This document shows positions 16,298 to 24,498 of a stretch of DNA of 34,395 bases, one piece after another. Made by a program: the position numbers and the translations under genes. Under the pieces are notes generated by a model. It was not told the origin of the DNA and did no database searches. It saw only the letters and a program-made list of their open reading frames with translations. Location: positions 1-34,395 of the forward strand of contig JAUWOI010000001.1 of NCBI GenBank assembly GCA_030612185.1, read 5' to 3'. Origin of the DNA: Anaerolineae bacterium (GTDB lineage: Bacteria; Chloroflexota; Anaerolineae; B4-G1). The number at the start of each line of letters is the position of its first letter. The stretch's first letter is position 1.

Positions 16298-17632
16298 ATG
16301 AACGTTGTATTCTGGCTGGTTGGCACACTGGTCGTCATGCTGGGGCCTATCATTCTGATTCACGAACTGGGCCACTTCATCTTTGCCAAGTTGGCGGGAG
16401 TGCGGGTCGAGGAATTTGGATTTGGATTCCCGCCCCGCCTGCTGAAATTGTGGCGCGGCAAAGGCTATCTCGATATCGGCGTCATGCGCGTGATCATCCC
16501 GGCAAGATTCCGGCTGCCCCCCGAACTGGCCGCCGGCGTCCACGTGGATGCCGTCGCCCACAAGCGGGACGATGGCACCTGTGTCCTGCGTCGCCTGACA
16601 ATGCTTGATCTGGATACGGAGTATCGAGAACTCAACTCTGAGGCCACACACGAGGGCCTACACTTGCGCGGCGAGTTGACCACCTTTGAGCCCGGCACTC
16701 TGTACAGCCTTAACTGGCTGCCCATGGGGGCGTTCGTGAAAATGACCGGCGAGGAGGATCCCTCCGATCCGCTCAGCCTGGCGGTCCAATCCAAACGCTG
16801 GCGCGTGGCGGTGATGGCCGCAGGGCCAGTGTTCAACATCATCGCCGCCCTGGTGCTGCTCGTCGGCGCATACGCCGCCGGCCACCCCGAAAGATGGGCG
16901 GTCGAAGTCGCTGGCGTGGAACCAGAATCCGCGGCTGAAGAAGCAGAGTTGCGGCCCCATGACATTATTGTGGCTGTTGGGAAAGAATGCATCGAGGGAG
17001 CAAGCCTCTACGGTGGTCTGGAACAACTGCGTAGCATCGTTCAAGCCGCGCCAGAACAGGACATTGAGATCACCATCTTGCGCGGAGAAGAGACACTAAC
17101 CTTGATAGCCAGACCCCGGCGCACCTCCGAAGGACATGGCCTCCTGGGCATCCTGATGGACCCCTGGCCCGACCGGAACACAGTGCGGTACTACAGTCTC
17201 CCTGAAGCACTGCATGCCGGCATCAACGACATCACCGCCACTATCCTGATGACCGTGCAGGTTCCGGCACTGCTTGCCCGGGGCGACATAACCCCCCAGG
17301 AGGCACGTCCAACCAGCATGGTCGGCATCAGCGAAATACTGGCCATTTCTCTGCAACAGAGCATCAGATGGGGCATGGCTTTCCGCGCGTTGCAGACCGC
17401 GTCGCTCATCAGCCTGGCCCTAGGCTTGACCAACCTGCTGCCCCTTCCCGCTCTCGACGGCGGGCGCATCTTCCTCGTGCTCATTGAGGCTATGCGCGGC
17501 CGACGCATCTCGCCTGAACGCGAAATGACCATTCACTCCGTGGGCCTGATGATTCTGATTGGCCTGATGGCTTTGATGATGATTCAAGACCTCATCAATC
17601 CAATCATCCCCTGGTCGTGGCTGAAGAAGTGA
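16298..17632 (+). CDS. rseP: M50-family site-2 metalloprotease (RseP/RasP-like)
   Basis: 444 residues. The first membrane segment carries the zinc motif H22-E-L-G-H26 and the last part has the third ligand motif LPALDGGRIF (D387). A PDZ domain occupies about 200-275 and TM segments lie at about 170-192, 365-385 and 410-435. Such enzymes cleave membrane-spanning anti-sigma factors or signal-peptide remnants within the membrane. Compared with E. coli RseP or B. subtilis RasP there are about 85 extra residues (52-139) between the HExxH helix and LPMGAFVKMTGEED. The start ATG 16298 has GGAG upstream. A HEAT-repeat protein gene begins one base after its stop. Confidence 0.9.
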   Translation: MNVVFWLVGTLVVMLGPIILIHELGHFIFAKLAGVRVEEFGFGFPPRLLKLWRGKGYLDIGVMRVIIPARFRLPPELAAGVHVDAVAHKRDDGTCVLRRLTMLDLDTEYRELNSEATHEGLHLRGELTTFEPGTLYSLNWLPMGAFVKMTGEEDPSDPLSLAVQSKRWRVAVMAAGPVFNIIAALVLLVGAYAAGHPERWAVEVAGVEPESAAEEAELRPHDIIVAVGKECIEGASLYGGLEQLRSIVQAAPEQDIEITILRGEETLTLIARPRRTSEGHGLLGILMDPWPDRNTVRYYSLPEALHAGINDITATILMTVQVPALLARGDITPQEARPTSMVGISEILAISLQQSIRWGMAFRALQTASLISLALGLTNLLPLPALDGGRIFLVLIEAMRGRRISPEREMTIHSVGLMILIGLMALMMIQDLINPIIPWSWLKK

Positions 17633-17633
17633 G

Positions 17634-18584
17634 ATGAAACGTCCACTTGACCTTTTGCTTGACGAATTGCGTGAAAGCGTCGAGATGCCGGCCCAGGCGT
17701 CGCTGTACTACTTCTCAAGCCTGAAGGCCGAAGACGTGGCGCGGGTGCGCGAGGTGTGGCCGTGCTTGCCCGTCGAGTTGCGGCGGCGGCTGATTGCACG
17801 GCTGGTGGAACTGGCCGAGGCGGATTTCGAGGTGGACTTCGGCACGCTCTTCCGCCTGGGGATGGAAGACGAAGACGCCAAGGTGCGCACGGCAGCGATC
17901 GAGGGACTGTGGGAGGACGAAGACGTGCGCCTGGTCCCACTCCTGGCAGCGCGCCTGCGGGAAGACGGAGACGTCACCGTGCGAACGGCTGCGGCCACAT
18001 CGCTGGGTCGCTTCATCCTGATGGGCGAACTTGGGAAGATGCGTCCTGGGCCACGTGCCACGGCTTACGAGGCCCTGCTGGACGCGTGCCAAGCCGCAGA
18101 CGAGCACATAGAAGTGCGGCGACGGGCACTGGAGTCACTGGCTTACGTTGGCAACGAGACCATAGCAGAGTTGATCAGCGAGGCCTACGCCGCGCCGGTG
18201 GAGAAGGTGCGCATCAACGCCGTCTTCGCCATGGGGCGCAGCGCCGACACCCGCTGGACCCGCCATGTGCGACAACAGATCTCCAGCCCTAACCCTGAAC
18301 TGCGCTACGAAGCCACCTGGGCCTGTGGCGAACTTCAACTTCACGAGACCGTGCCCGAACTGGAGAAATTGGCCGACGACGTTGACCCCGAGGTACAAGA
18401 AGCAGCACTGTGGGCCCTGGGGCAGATCGGGGGCGACGAGGCGCGGGAGATTCTGGAACATTATTGCCTGGCAGAGAACGAGGCCACGCGAACCGCGGCC
18501 GAAGCCGCCTTGGATGAATTGGAGTTCCTGCACGGGGACCTGCCAGAGTTCTTCACCAGGCTAGCCCAAGAGCCAAATTCGTGA
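17634..18584 (+). CDS. HEAT-repeat (PBS-lyase-type) protein
   Basis: 316 residues made largely of HEAT-like helical pairs: for example DEDAKVRTAAIEGLWEDED (83-101), DVTVRTAAATSLGRF, HIEVRRRALESLAYVGNE, VEKVRINAVFAMGRS, NPELRYEATWACGEL and DPEVQEAALWALGQIGGDEA. Such solenoids act as protein-binding scaffolds. There is no signal peptide or membrane segment, so it is cytoplasmic. The gene starts one base after the protease stop and is translationally coupled to it, so it may bind or regulate the protease or its substrate; this is inference from position only. Confidence 0.82.
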   Translation: MKRPLDLLLDELRESVEMPAQASLYYFSSLKAEDVARVREVWPCLPVELRRRLIARLVELAEADFEVDFGTLFRLGMEDEDAKVRTAAIEGLWEDEDVRLVPLLAARLREDGDVTVRTAAATSLGRFILMGELGKMRPGPRATAYEALLDACQAADEHIEVRRRALESLAYVGNETIAELISEAYAAPVEKVRINAVFAMGRSADTRWTRHVRQQISSPNPELRYEATWACGELQLHETVPELEKLADDVDPEVQEAALWALGQIGGDEAREILEHYCLAENEATRTAAEAALDELEFLHGDLPEFFTRLAQEPNS

Positions 18585-18599
18585 GCGAACTCGTTACAA

Positions 18600-18634
18600 A
18601 TAGCGAATAGCAAATGGCGAATAGCGAATGGAGA
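18600..18634 (+). repeat. Tandem 7-bp repeat, five units, spanning a start codon
   Basis: Units ATAGCGA, ATAGCAA, ATGGCGA, ATAGCGA and ATGGAGA run head to tail. The third unit supplies the ATG of the following protease gene, and units 3-5 encode its first residues. No Shine-Dalgarno sequence is visible before this ATG. Confidence 0.85.
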
Positions 18635-19825
18635 AAAATCGCCAGCCTCGTTCTGGCGCTGGTGTTTCTGCCGGCTGCGTCCACTGCCGTAGCCGATGGT
18701 ATTACCGTGGTCGAGAACAAAGCCGGCTACAGTTACGCCCAGCAAGTTACATTCACGCTGCGGGTCACCTCCGACGCCGAAATCACCCAGGTCTACCTGT
18801 TCTTTCGCGCCACAGGCAACGAGCGGGCCGAGTCTGTGAATGTGCCTACCGAGCCAGCCCGCAAAATCAGCATCGACCACACGCACGACTTGCGCCGTTC
18901 CCCCCTGCCACCGTTCGCCACAATCACCTTCTGGTGGCAGATTGAGGACGCTGCGGGCAATACTCTTACTACAGAGCCTCAGCAGTTCGAATACACGGAC
19001 AATCGCTTCCGCTGGGAACAACTCAGCGCTGACGGCCTCACCATCCACTGGATCGAAGGGCACGGCGACCCACCCTTCGGTCAGGCGGCGCTCGACATCG
19101 CCCAGTCCAGCCTGGAGGAGAGCAACGTGGAACTGCGAGCCCCAGTGCCCGAGTCTATCAACGTCTACATCTATGACTCGCAGCACAATCTCCAGGCGGC
19201 GATGGCACTCGCAGGACGGGAGTGGGTGGGCGGCCAGGCACATCCCGAATTGGGCGTGATCGTCGTCGCCATCCCATTTGAAGAAGAGGTCTACATATCG
19301 CGCATGATGCGCTACATCCCACACGAAATCACTCACCTGCTGGTCTATCAGACTGTCACGCCAACCGGCTATAAGTACGTCCCCAAGTGGCTGGATGAAG
19401 GGCTGGCCACGGTCAACGAACAGTTGCCGACGCCGGAGTACACTATGGTGCTCGAAGAGGCACGCGTGGCGGGGGAACTCCTTCCATTGGAGGCTCTATG
19501 CGTCCCCTTCTCACCCGCTTCACACACCGCGTTTCTGGCCTACGCCCAGAGTGGTAGTACAGTACAATTCATTCGTGAGCAATACAGCGCTGAAGGGATA
19601 CGTACTCTGCTGGCAGCCTATGCCAACGGTGCCAGTTGCGCAGGGGGAGTACAGGAGGCTTTCAACGTCAGCCTGAGTGGTCTGGAGACCACGTGGCGGG
19701 CAAGCCTGGAGCCCCAGGCCCCCTGGCGGGCCTGGGTTGAGCAAATCGGCGTCTGGATAGGACTATGGCTGTTGAGCCTATTGATGGCCGTGCCGATGAT
19801 TGGCGGGCTCCGTCGCCGCCGCTAG
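18614..19825 (+). CDS. Exported, C-terminally anchored gluzincin metalloprotease (peptidase MA-like)
   Basis: 403 residues. A hydrophobic export signal (about 9-27) is followed by a beta-rich region (30-130) and a gluzincin catalytic core: H237-E-I-T-H241 with the downstream WLDEGLA motif (E262), the zinc ligands and catalytic Glu of the peptidase-MA/M1 clan. A C-terminal hydrophobic segment (about 380-397) and the tail RRRR suggest anchoring with the catalytic domain outside the cell. Targets are unknown. The N-terminus is encoded by a 7-bp repeat array and lacks a ribosome binding site, so the true start may depend on coupling or lie elsewhere. It is 29 nt downstream of the HEAT gene and shares the strand with the site-2 protease. 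Confidence 0.8.
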   Translation: MANSEWRKIASLVLALVFLPAASTAVADGITVVENKAGYSYAQQVTFTLRVTSDAEITQVYLFFRATGNERAESVNVPTEPARKISIDHTHDLRRSPLPPFATITFWWQIEDAAGNTLTTEPQQFEYTDNRFRWEQLSADGLTIHWIEGHGDPPFGQAALDIAQSSLEESNVELRAPVPESINVYIYDSQHNLQAAMALAGREWVGGQAHPELGVIVVAIPFEEEVYISRMMRYIPHEITHLLVYQTVTPTGYKYVPKWLDEGLATVNEQLPTPEYTMVLEEARVAGELLPLEALCVPFSPASHTAFLAYAQSGSTVQFIREQYSAEGIRTLLAAYANGASCAGGVQEAFNVSLSGLETTWRASLEPQAPWRAWVEQIGVWIGLWLLSLLMAVPMIGGLRRRR

Positions 19826-19849
19826 TCCGTTACAAACGAGGAACATCAG

Positions 19850-20383
19850 ATGCGCAACATCATCGTCTTCGACCTGGAGACCCAATATACGGCCGACGAG
19901 GTAGGAGGCTGGAATCACATCCGCGACATGCACCTGGCGGTTGCTGTGACCTACAACGCCGCCGAGGACGTCTACCGTGATTACACCGAGCAAGAAGTGG
20001 ACCACCTTATCGCCACACTGCGTGGAGCAGACCTGGTGGTCGGCTACAACGTGCTCCGTTTCGACTACGAGGTTTTGCACGCTTACACTACCGAGAGACT
20101 GGAGCGCATCCCCACGCTCGACATGCTCGACGATCTGTACCACACACTCGGTTGGAGGCTATCCCTCGACGCCATCGCTACCGCCACGCTGGGGGAGACA
20201 AAAAGCGCCGACGGGTTACAGGCCGTGCGCTGGTTCCATCAAGGCCAACTGGACAAGGTCATCGCCTACTGCCGTCGCGATGTCGAGGTGACCTGGCAAG
20301 TTTACCAGTTCGGCCAGCGCAACGGCTACGTCAAGTATCGCAATCGCCATTGGCGCGTACACAAGGTACCGGTGCAGTGGTGA
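19850..20383 (+). CDS. DEDDy-type 3'-5' exonuclease-like (RNase H fold) protein
   Basis: 177 residues. The acidic set of a DnaQ-like exonuclease is visible: D8 and E10 in IVFDLET, D72 in GYNVLRFDYEVL, and Y140-C-R-R-D144 (YxxxD, the DEDDy signature). The gene encodes only this domain, related to the stand-alone RNase H-like or YprB-type proteins and to domains appended to some helicases. It should remove nucleotides from a nucleic acid 3' end; whether DNA or RNA is not shown. The start ATG 19850 has GAGGA at seven bases. Its stop overlaps the next start (GTGA). Confidence 0.8.
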   Translation: MRNIIVFDLETQYTADEVGGWNHIRDMHLAVAVTYNAAEDVYRDYTEQEVDHLIATLRGADLVVGYNVLRFDYEVLHAYTTERLERIPTLDMLDDLYHTLGWRLSLDAIATATLGETKSADGLQAVRWFHQGQLDKVIAYCRRDVEVTWQVYQFGQRNGYVKYRNRHWRVHKVPVQW

Positions 20384-21318
20384 GCACAGCATTTGAACCT
20401 GCTTATCTGGCATTGCTTCGCTCAGGCGAGTTGAAGCGGCGCGTGCAAGCCGCCTATGAGCGCTTGCACGCCTGCGACTTCTGCGGCCGGGAGTGCCGCG
20501 TGGACCGCCACGAGCGTGCCGGTTCTTGTAAGACCGGCGTGCGGGCCGTCGTCACCAGTTACCACCCCCACATGGGGGAAGAGGACCCACTGCGAGGGTG
20601 GCGTGGCTCCGGCACCATCTTCTTTGCCTGGTGCAACCTCAACTGCCAGTTCTGCCAAAACTACGACATCAGCCAACTGGGCCACGGGCAGAAAATCGAA
20701 CCGGAGGAACTGGCCACGATGATGCTCTCACTCCAGGCACAAGGGTGTCATAACATCAACCTCGTTTCGCCCACTCACATCATGCCACAGATTCTGGCCG
20801 CCGTACTCATCGCCGCCCAAGCAGGGCTGAACCTGCCACTGGTCTACAATACCGGCGGCTACGACTCCCTCGCGGCGCTTGCATTGCTCTACGGCGTGGT
20901 GGACATCTACATGCCGGATATGAAGTACGCCAACGCGGAGACTGCGCAGAAGTACTCCAAAGTCAAGGCTTATCCAACGGTCAACCAGGCCGCCGTTAAA
21001 GAGATGTACCGCCAGGTAGGCGACCTGGTGCTTGACGAGAGCGGCATCGCGCTGAGAGGACTGCTCGTGCGCCACCTGGTGCTGCCCGACGAACTGGCCG
21101 GGACAGCCAAAATCGCCCGTTTCCTGGCAGAAGAGGTCTCACGCGACACTTACATAAACATTATGGATCAGTACCGGCCCTGCTACAAGGCCGCTGAACT
21201 ACCACCGCTCGACCGTCCTATCACACGGGCGGAGTACGAGCAGGCCATACAGCAGGCTCGCGAGGTCAGTCTACACCGCTTCGACAAGCGAGAGCCACGT
21301 TTTCTCCGCGTCCTGTGA
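20380..21318 (+). CDS. PflX-type radical SAM protein (COG1313)
   Basis: 312 residues from a GTG at 20380 that overlaps the exonuclease stop (GTGA). The open frame extends further upstream without support. The radical SAM cluster motif is C85-N-L-N-C89-Q-F-C92. An N-terminal Cys set (C32, C35, C39, C50) probably holds a second metal site. RGSGTIFFAWCNLNCQFCQN, NINLVSPTH and VVDIYMPDMKYANAE are hallmarks of the PflX family, relatives of pyruvate formate-lyase activase whose target is not established. No glycyl-radical enzyme is encoded in this window. It sits between an exonuclease and an acylphosphatase, all closely spaced. Confidence 0.87.
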   Translation: MSTAFEPAYLALLRSGELKRRVQAAYERLHACDFCGRECRVDRHERAGSCKTGVRAVVTSYHPHMGEEDPLRGWRGSGTIFFAWCNLNCQFCQNYDISQLGHGQKIEPEELATMMLSLQAQGCHNINLVSPTHIMPQILAAVLIAAQAGLNLPLVYNTGGYDSLAALALLYGVVDIYMPDMKYANAETAQKYSKVKAYPTVNQAAVKEMYRQVGDLVLDESGIALRGLLVRHLVLPDELAGTAKIARFLAEEVSRDTYINIMDQYRPCYKAAELPPLDRPITRAEYEQAIQQAREVSLHRFDKREPRFLRVL

Positions 21319-21330
21319 GGAGTGTGAAAG

Positions 21331-21627
21331 ATGGGAGAGAAACCAAAACCAGAAGCCCACCTGCACGCCATCGTTCACGGATACGTGCAGGGGGTTAACT
21401 TCCGCTACTACACCATCCGCGCCGCGCAGCAACTGGGGCTTACCGGCTGGGTCGCCAACCGCTGGGACGGCACAGTGGAGACCGTGGGCGAGGGCCAGCG
21501 CGAGGCGCTGAATGGCTTCCTGGCTTTCCTGCACCGTGGTTCTCCCCATTCGGCGGTGCAGCAGGTGGATGTCGAGTGGGAAACTCCTAGCGGCGAATTC
21601 GAACGCTTCGGGGTACGATACCTATGA
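21331..21627 (+). CDS. acyP: Acylphosphatase
   Basis: 98 residues, the standard size. VHGYVQGVNFRYYTIRAA contains the phosphate-binding loop with R25, and LTGWVANRWDGTVE contains N43; these are the two catalytic residues of the family. It hydrolyses acyl-phosphates such as acetyl phosphate or carbamoyl phosphate to acid and phosphate in the cytoplasm. The start ATG 21331 has GAGGAG upstream. The stop overlaps the following ATG (ATGA). Confidence 0.92.
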   Translation: MGEKPKPEAHLHAIVHGYVQGVNFRYYTIRAAQQLGLTGWVANRWDGTVETVGEGQREALNGFLAFLHRGSPHSAVQQVDVEWETPSGEFERFGVRYL

Positions 21628-22853
21628 AAAGAAACCCCGAACGCCTGGCTTGGATCATCCTCCTGACATCGTTCTTCATCTGCGTAAGTCTGACCATTGC
21701 CGTGCCACTGGGTGTCCGCTGGTACATCCTCAACGCCCGCATCAGACAGAAGGTAACCCTCGAGGTGCAGCGGCCGCCGTTGAGCGTCACGCTGGCTGGC
21801 CGGGGCGAACCGGTCGCTATCGCCGAAGATCGCGATGACATCCCCGAACGCACGACAATCGTCACAAAAGAATCCACCGACGGCAGCATAGTGATGTATG
21901 CACCCCAGGCAGATGATCCCGCCATCATCACAACGGTCAAACTCTACTACAATACGGAAGTCATGCTTTCGTCGGCACGCTCCCCACGCTTCCCCGCCAG
22001 CCGCCTGCCCCACAAAGTCGCGCTGGAGATCAAAACTGGACGAGTTCGCATCAACGTCTCCAATGACGACGGCAGAACTACGGTCGCCGAGGTACATACC
22101 CCCCACGGAACGGCCACGCTGACGGAAGGGAGCTATGAAGTCAAGGTCAACGAGACAACGACAGAGGTTACAGCACGCGCTGGACAGGCCAATGTGATCA
22201 ACAACGCTGAACAGGCGATGCCACTCAGCCAGGCTGAGCGTGCCATCATTGATGATGAGCAAATTGTCGGCCCACTGCCTGCCGCTCGCAATCTGATCAT
22301 CAATGGCAACTTTCAGGCTCCGTTAGAGAAGGGATGGACCAGTTATGGCGAGCAGACGGATCCCGAGCAACCTCTGGGAAGTGTCAACATCGTCACCGAC
22401 GCAGAGCAGGAGGTGGCCAATTTCTACCGCAACGGCAGTAACCACGCCGAAGTGGGCATCCGGCAAGAGATCAACTACGACGTGCGTGATTTCACCTCGC
22501 TTGAACTGGATCTAGCCGTGCGTATCATCTATCAGAACATTTCGGGCTTTGGGGGTTGCGGCTACCTCAGTTCCGAGTGCCCCATCATCATCCGCATTGA
22601 CTACAAGGACATCTATGATAACGACCGGTACTGGCTCTACGGCTTCTATACGGGTGAACCGGCTCCCGATTGGCCATTGTATCCCTGGACTGAGCAGATG
22701 TCCCTGGGAAACTGGCGAACTTACGAGTCGGGTAACCTAATAGAGGAACTGGCTGACGCACCACCCGCCATCGTCAAGAGCCTGACTATCTACGCCTCCG
22801 GTCACAGTTTCAACGCCATGGTGGCGGAAGTGGAATTGTGGGCCCAGGAATGA
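21624..22853 (+). CDS. Single-pass membrane protein with FecR-like domain and C-terminal beta domain
   Basis: 409 residues. One N-terminal membrane helix (about 8-32) leads to an extracytoplasmic region. Residues about 85-190 resemble FecR-type domains: KVALEIKTGRVRINV, then VHTPHGTATLTEGSYEVKVNE and TTTEVTARAGQANVIN (135-190). The C-terminal part (220-409) begins LIINGNFQAPLEKGWTSYGEQ and looks like a carbohydrate-binding-type beta-sandwich. The function may be envelope sensing or glycan binding. The ATG at 21624 overlaps the acylphosphatase stop. It is the last gene before a strong terminator. Confidence 0.72.
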   Translation: MKRNPERLAWIILLTSFFICVSLTIAVPLGVRWYILNARIRQKVTLEVQRPPLSVTLAGRGEPVAIAEDRDDIPERTTIVTKESTDGSIVMYAPQADDPAIITTVKLYYNTEVMLSSARSPRFPASRLPHKVALEIKTGRVRINVSNDDGRTTVAEVHTPHGTATLTEGSYEVKVNETTTEVTARAGQANVINNAEQAMPLSQAERAIIDDEQIVGPLPAARNLIINGNFQAPLEKGWTSYGEQTDPEQPLGSVNIVTDAEQEVANFYRNGSNHAEVGIRQEINYDVRDFTSLELDLAVRIIYQNISGFGGCGYLSSECPIIIRIDYKDIYDNDRYWLYGFYTGEPAPDWPLYPWTEQMSLGNWRTYESGNLIEELADAPPAIVKSLTIYASGHSFNAMVAEVELWAQE

Positions 22854-22879
22854 ACTCATAACAAGCGTCTGTAGTACAA

Positions 22880-22905
22880 AGGCCCCCACCTACCAGTGGG
22901 GGCCT
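22880..22905. terminator. Strong bidirectional Rho-independent terminator
   Basis: A perfect 10-bp stem, AGGCCCCCAC/GTGGGGGCCT, with a 6-nt loop, followed by CTTCTTGT on the plus strand and preceded by ACAAA, which gives T-rich sequence on the minus strand too. It separates two convergent genes. Confidence 0.85.
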
Positions 22906-22923
22906 CTTCTTGTCCGGCAATGA

Positions 22924-24222
22924 CTACAACTGCTTCAATTTCTGCGTCAACTCGACTGGCGTCCCGGCCTCGATGGCGACGTACTCCACGCCCGGGTAGT
23001 GCTCCGCAAAGAAGGCTCGCAAATCGCTGGGCCATTTCCCCGGATTGACCGCGACCACCCGCCGCGCGTCCAGGTCGCCGATACCGGCATCGTCCGCGCT
23101 GCCACCAACAGTATACCGATGCCGATTCCACGCTCCATCCACCACCGCCAGAGCCCAAGCCACGTTGGCATCGGGAGGGAGCAACACGTAAGTCCGTTTG
23201 TACTGCTCACGGGGAAGCCCGCGTACATCTGGAGCACAGACAAACGCACCGGTCGCCTCCACATCTCCAGCGGCAGAAAACACAGCCTCATACCTCCCGA
23301 CATCGCTCAGCGGAGAGGTAGTATACGTCCACGTGTACCAATTTCCATCGCGCCCGGTCACAACCGTTCCCTGTGGCAGTTCCGCCCCTGAAGGCTGACG
23401 GATCACCAGACGGGCATCGCTCAGGGTGGTCTGCGAGCGGGCCTCGATTGTCACCGCCTTGCCGACCCTCGGACTGACCGGCTGGTAGCTCAGCCGTACC
23501 TTCAGCGCCCCACCCACGGCGACCAGTTCCGCATCGTCCCAGTAGGCATCGTTGTGCTTAAAGGGCCACAAGGTTTTGCTGCGGAGGAATACCGTCACAG
23601 TGTCAGCCTGAGCCGTTTCTTCCACGGAGGGAAGCTGGGCGTATTCGTTATAGATGTGCGCACCCCGGCCCCACACCACCGTGCTGGCAAACGGGTTGGT
23701 GCCGCCGGTAGGGTCAATCCCCACGTAGAAGGTGAAGTTTGGGATTGCGTCATTCCACGGGTCTCCGTCCAGCTCAGACGCCTCGCCCTCCAGGATAAAC
23801 GCTGCCTTCCTGCCCACACCGCAAGAACAGCGCGCGTCGTCGCCGCACGATTCATGCCCCTCCACTTTGTGGTTGCTCCAGGCATGCGCCCAGGCTGTCA
23901 GGCGCACCCTTTCCCCCGGCGTCGTCTGCACCTGCTGGAGAAACCCCGCATCGTGCTTGCGGTAGAACGTAAACAGAAGCGTCCCCTTCTGACCGCTGTG
24001 CACCCTCCTGGAGTCGTGGGTCACCCAGGCATCCCGCACCTCGGGCTGATCCCACGTACCCGCATCGTGGCGAAACCAGGTCACCCAACCGCCCGAAGGC
24101 GTAAAAATGTTTCCTACGTCTGTCTCGTATGACTCACCGTCAACAGGAAATATGAGACAGCGATGACTCTTGTCCACACCCCAGTCCATTTCAAAGTCGC
24201 CGTTGCGTAATAGATTAGCCAT
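22924..24222 (-). CDS. CBM-like protein of unknown function (NGDFE motif)
   Basis: 432 residues from the ATG at 24222, which has AAGGAG ten bases upstream. It begins LLRNGDFEMDWGV, a typical start of carbohydrate-binding jelly-roll modules; the first domain (about 1-255) has many aromatic residues and the motif HNDAYWDDAELVAVG near its end, also usual for that fold. A second beta domain (260-350: VSPRVGKAVTIEARSQTTLSDARLVI) resembles an Ig-like module, and an alpha/beta tail (355-432) is not recognised. Four cysteines cluster near 130. No signal peptide or membrane segment is visible, which is odd for a glycan-binding architecture. No close neighbour gives a clue. Confidence 0.68.
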   Translation of the reverse strand: MANLLRNGDFEMDWGVDKSHRCLIFPVDGESYETDVGNIFTPSGGWVTWFRHDAGTWDQPEVRDAWVTHDSRRVHSGQKGTLLFTFYRKHDAGFLQQVQTTPGERVRLTAWAHAWSNHKVEGHESCGDDARCSCGVGRKAAFILEGEASELDGDPWNDAIPNFTFYVGIDPTGGTNPFASTVVWGRGAHIYNEYAQLPSVEETAQADTVTVFLRSKTLWPFKHNDAYWDDAELVAVGGALKVRLSYQPVSPRVGKAVTIEARSQTTLSDARLVIRQPSGAELPQGTVVTGRDGNWYTWTYTTSPLSDVGRYEAVFSAAGDVEATGAFVCAPDVRGLPREQYKRTYVLLPPDANVAWALAVVDGAWNRHRYTVGGSADDAGIGDLDARRVVAVNPGKWPSDLRAFFAEHYPGVEYVAIEAGTPVELTQKLKQL

Positions 24223-24498
24223 GTGTACTATTCTCCTTCTGCGATGGTTCACCCTAGACCGTCGCACTTAGTAAAGTGAGTTTGTCTCGCCGCTATGCAC
24301 ACCGGCGTGGCAACACCGACACAGCAATACGCGCTTATCGTTGTACCCGCATCAAGCGCAGCGCCATCCCAATCTCTCTCCTAGTATTGCTTTTGCACTC
24401 GCCGTCTCTCACGCCCTCTGACCTCCATGCACTGCCTGCACTGCATCGCTACTCCGCCGTATATGTCGCCTACACCCTTCCCATATATTCCTCCTTTT
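24223..24498. other. Intergenic region without a recognised gene
   Basis: 276 bp between the CBM-like gene start and the radC stop. On the minus strand AGGAGG (24495-24490) stands five bases before an ATG at 24484, but that frame stops after four codons. A small inverted repeat CACTT-AGTA-AAGTG occurs near 24266-24279. The plus-strand frame through here has no ribosome binding site and runs into radC antisense. I see no terminator. Confidence 0.6.
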
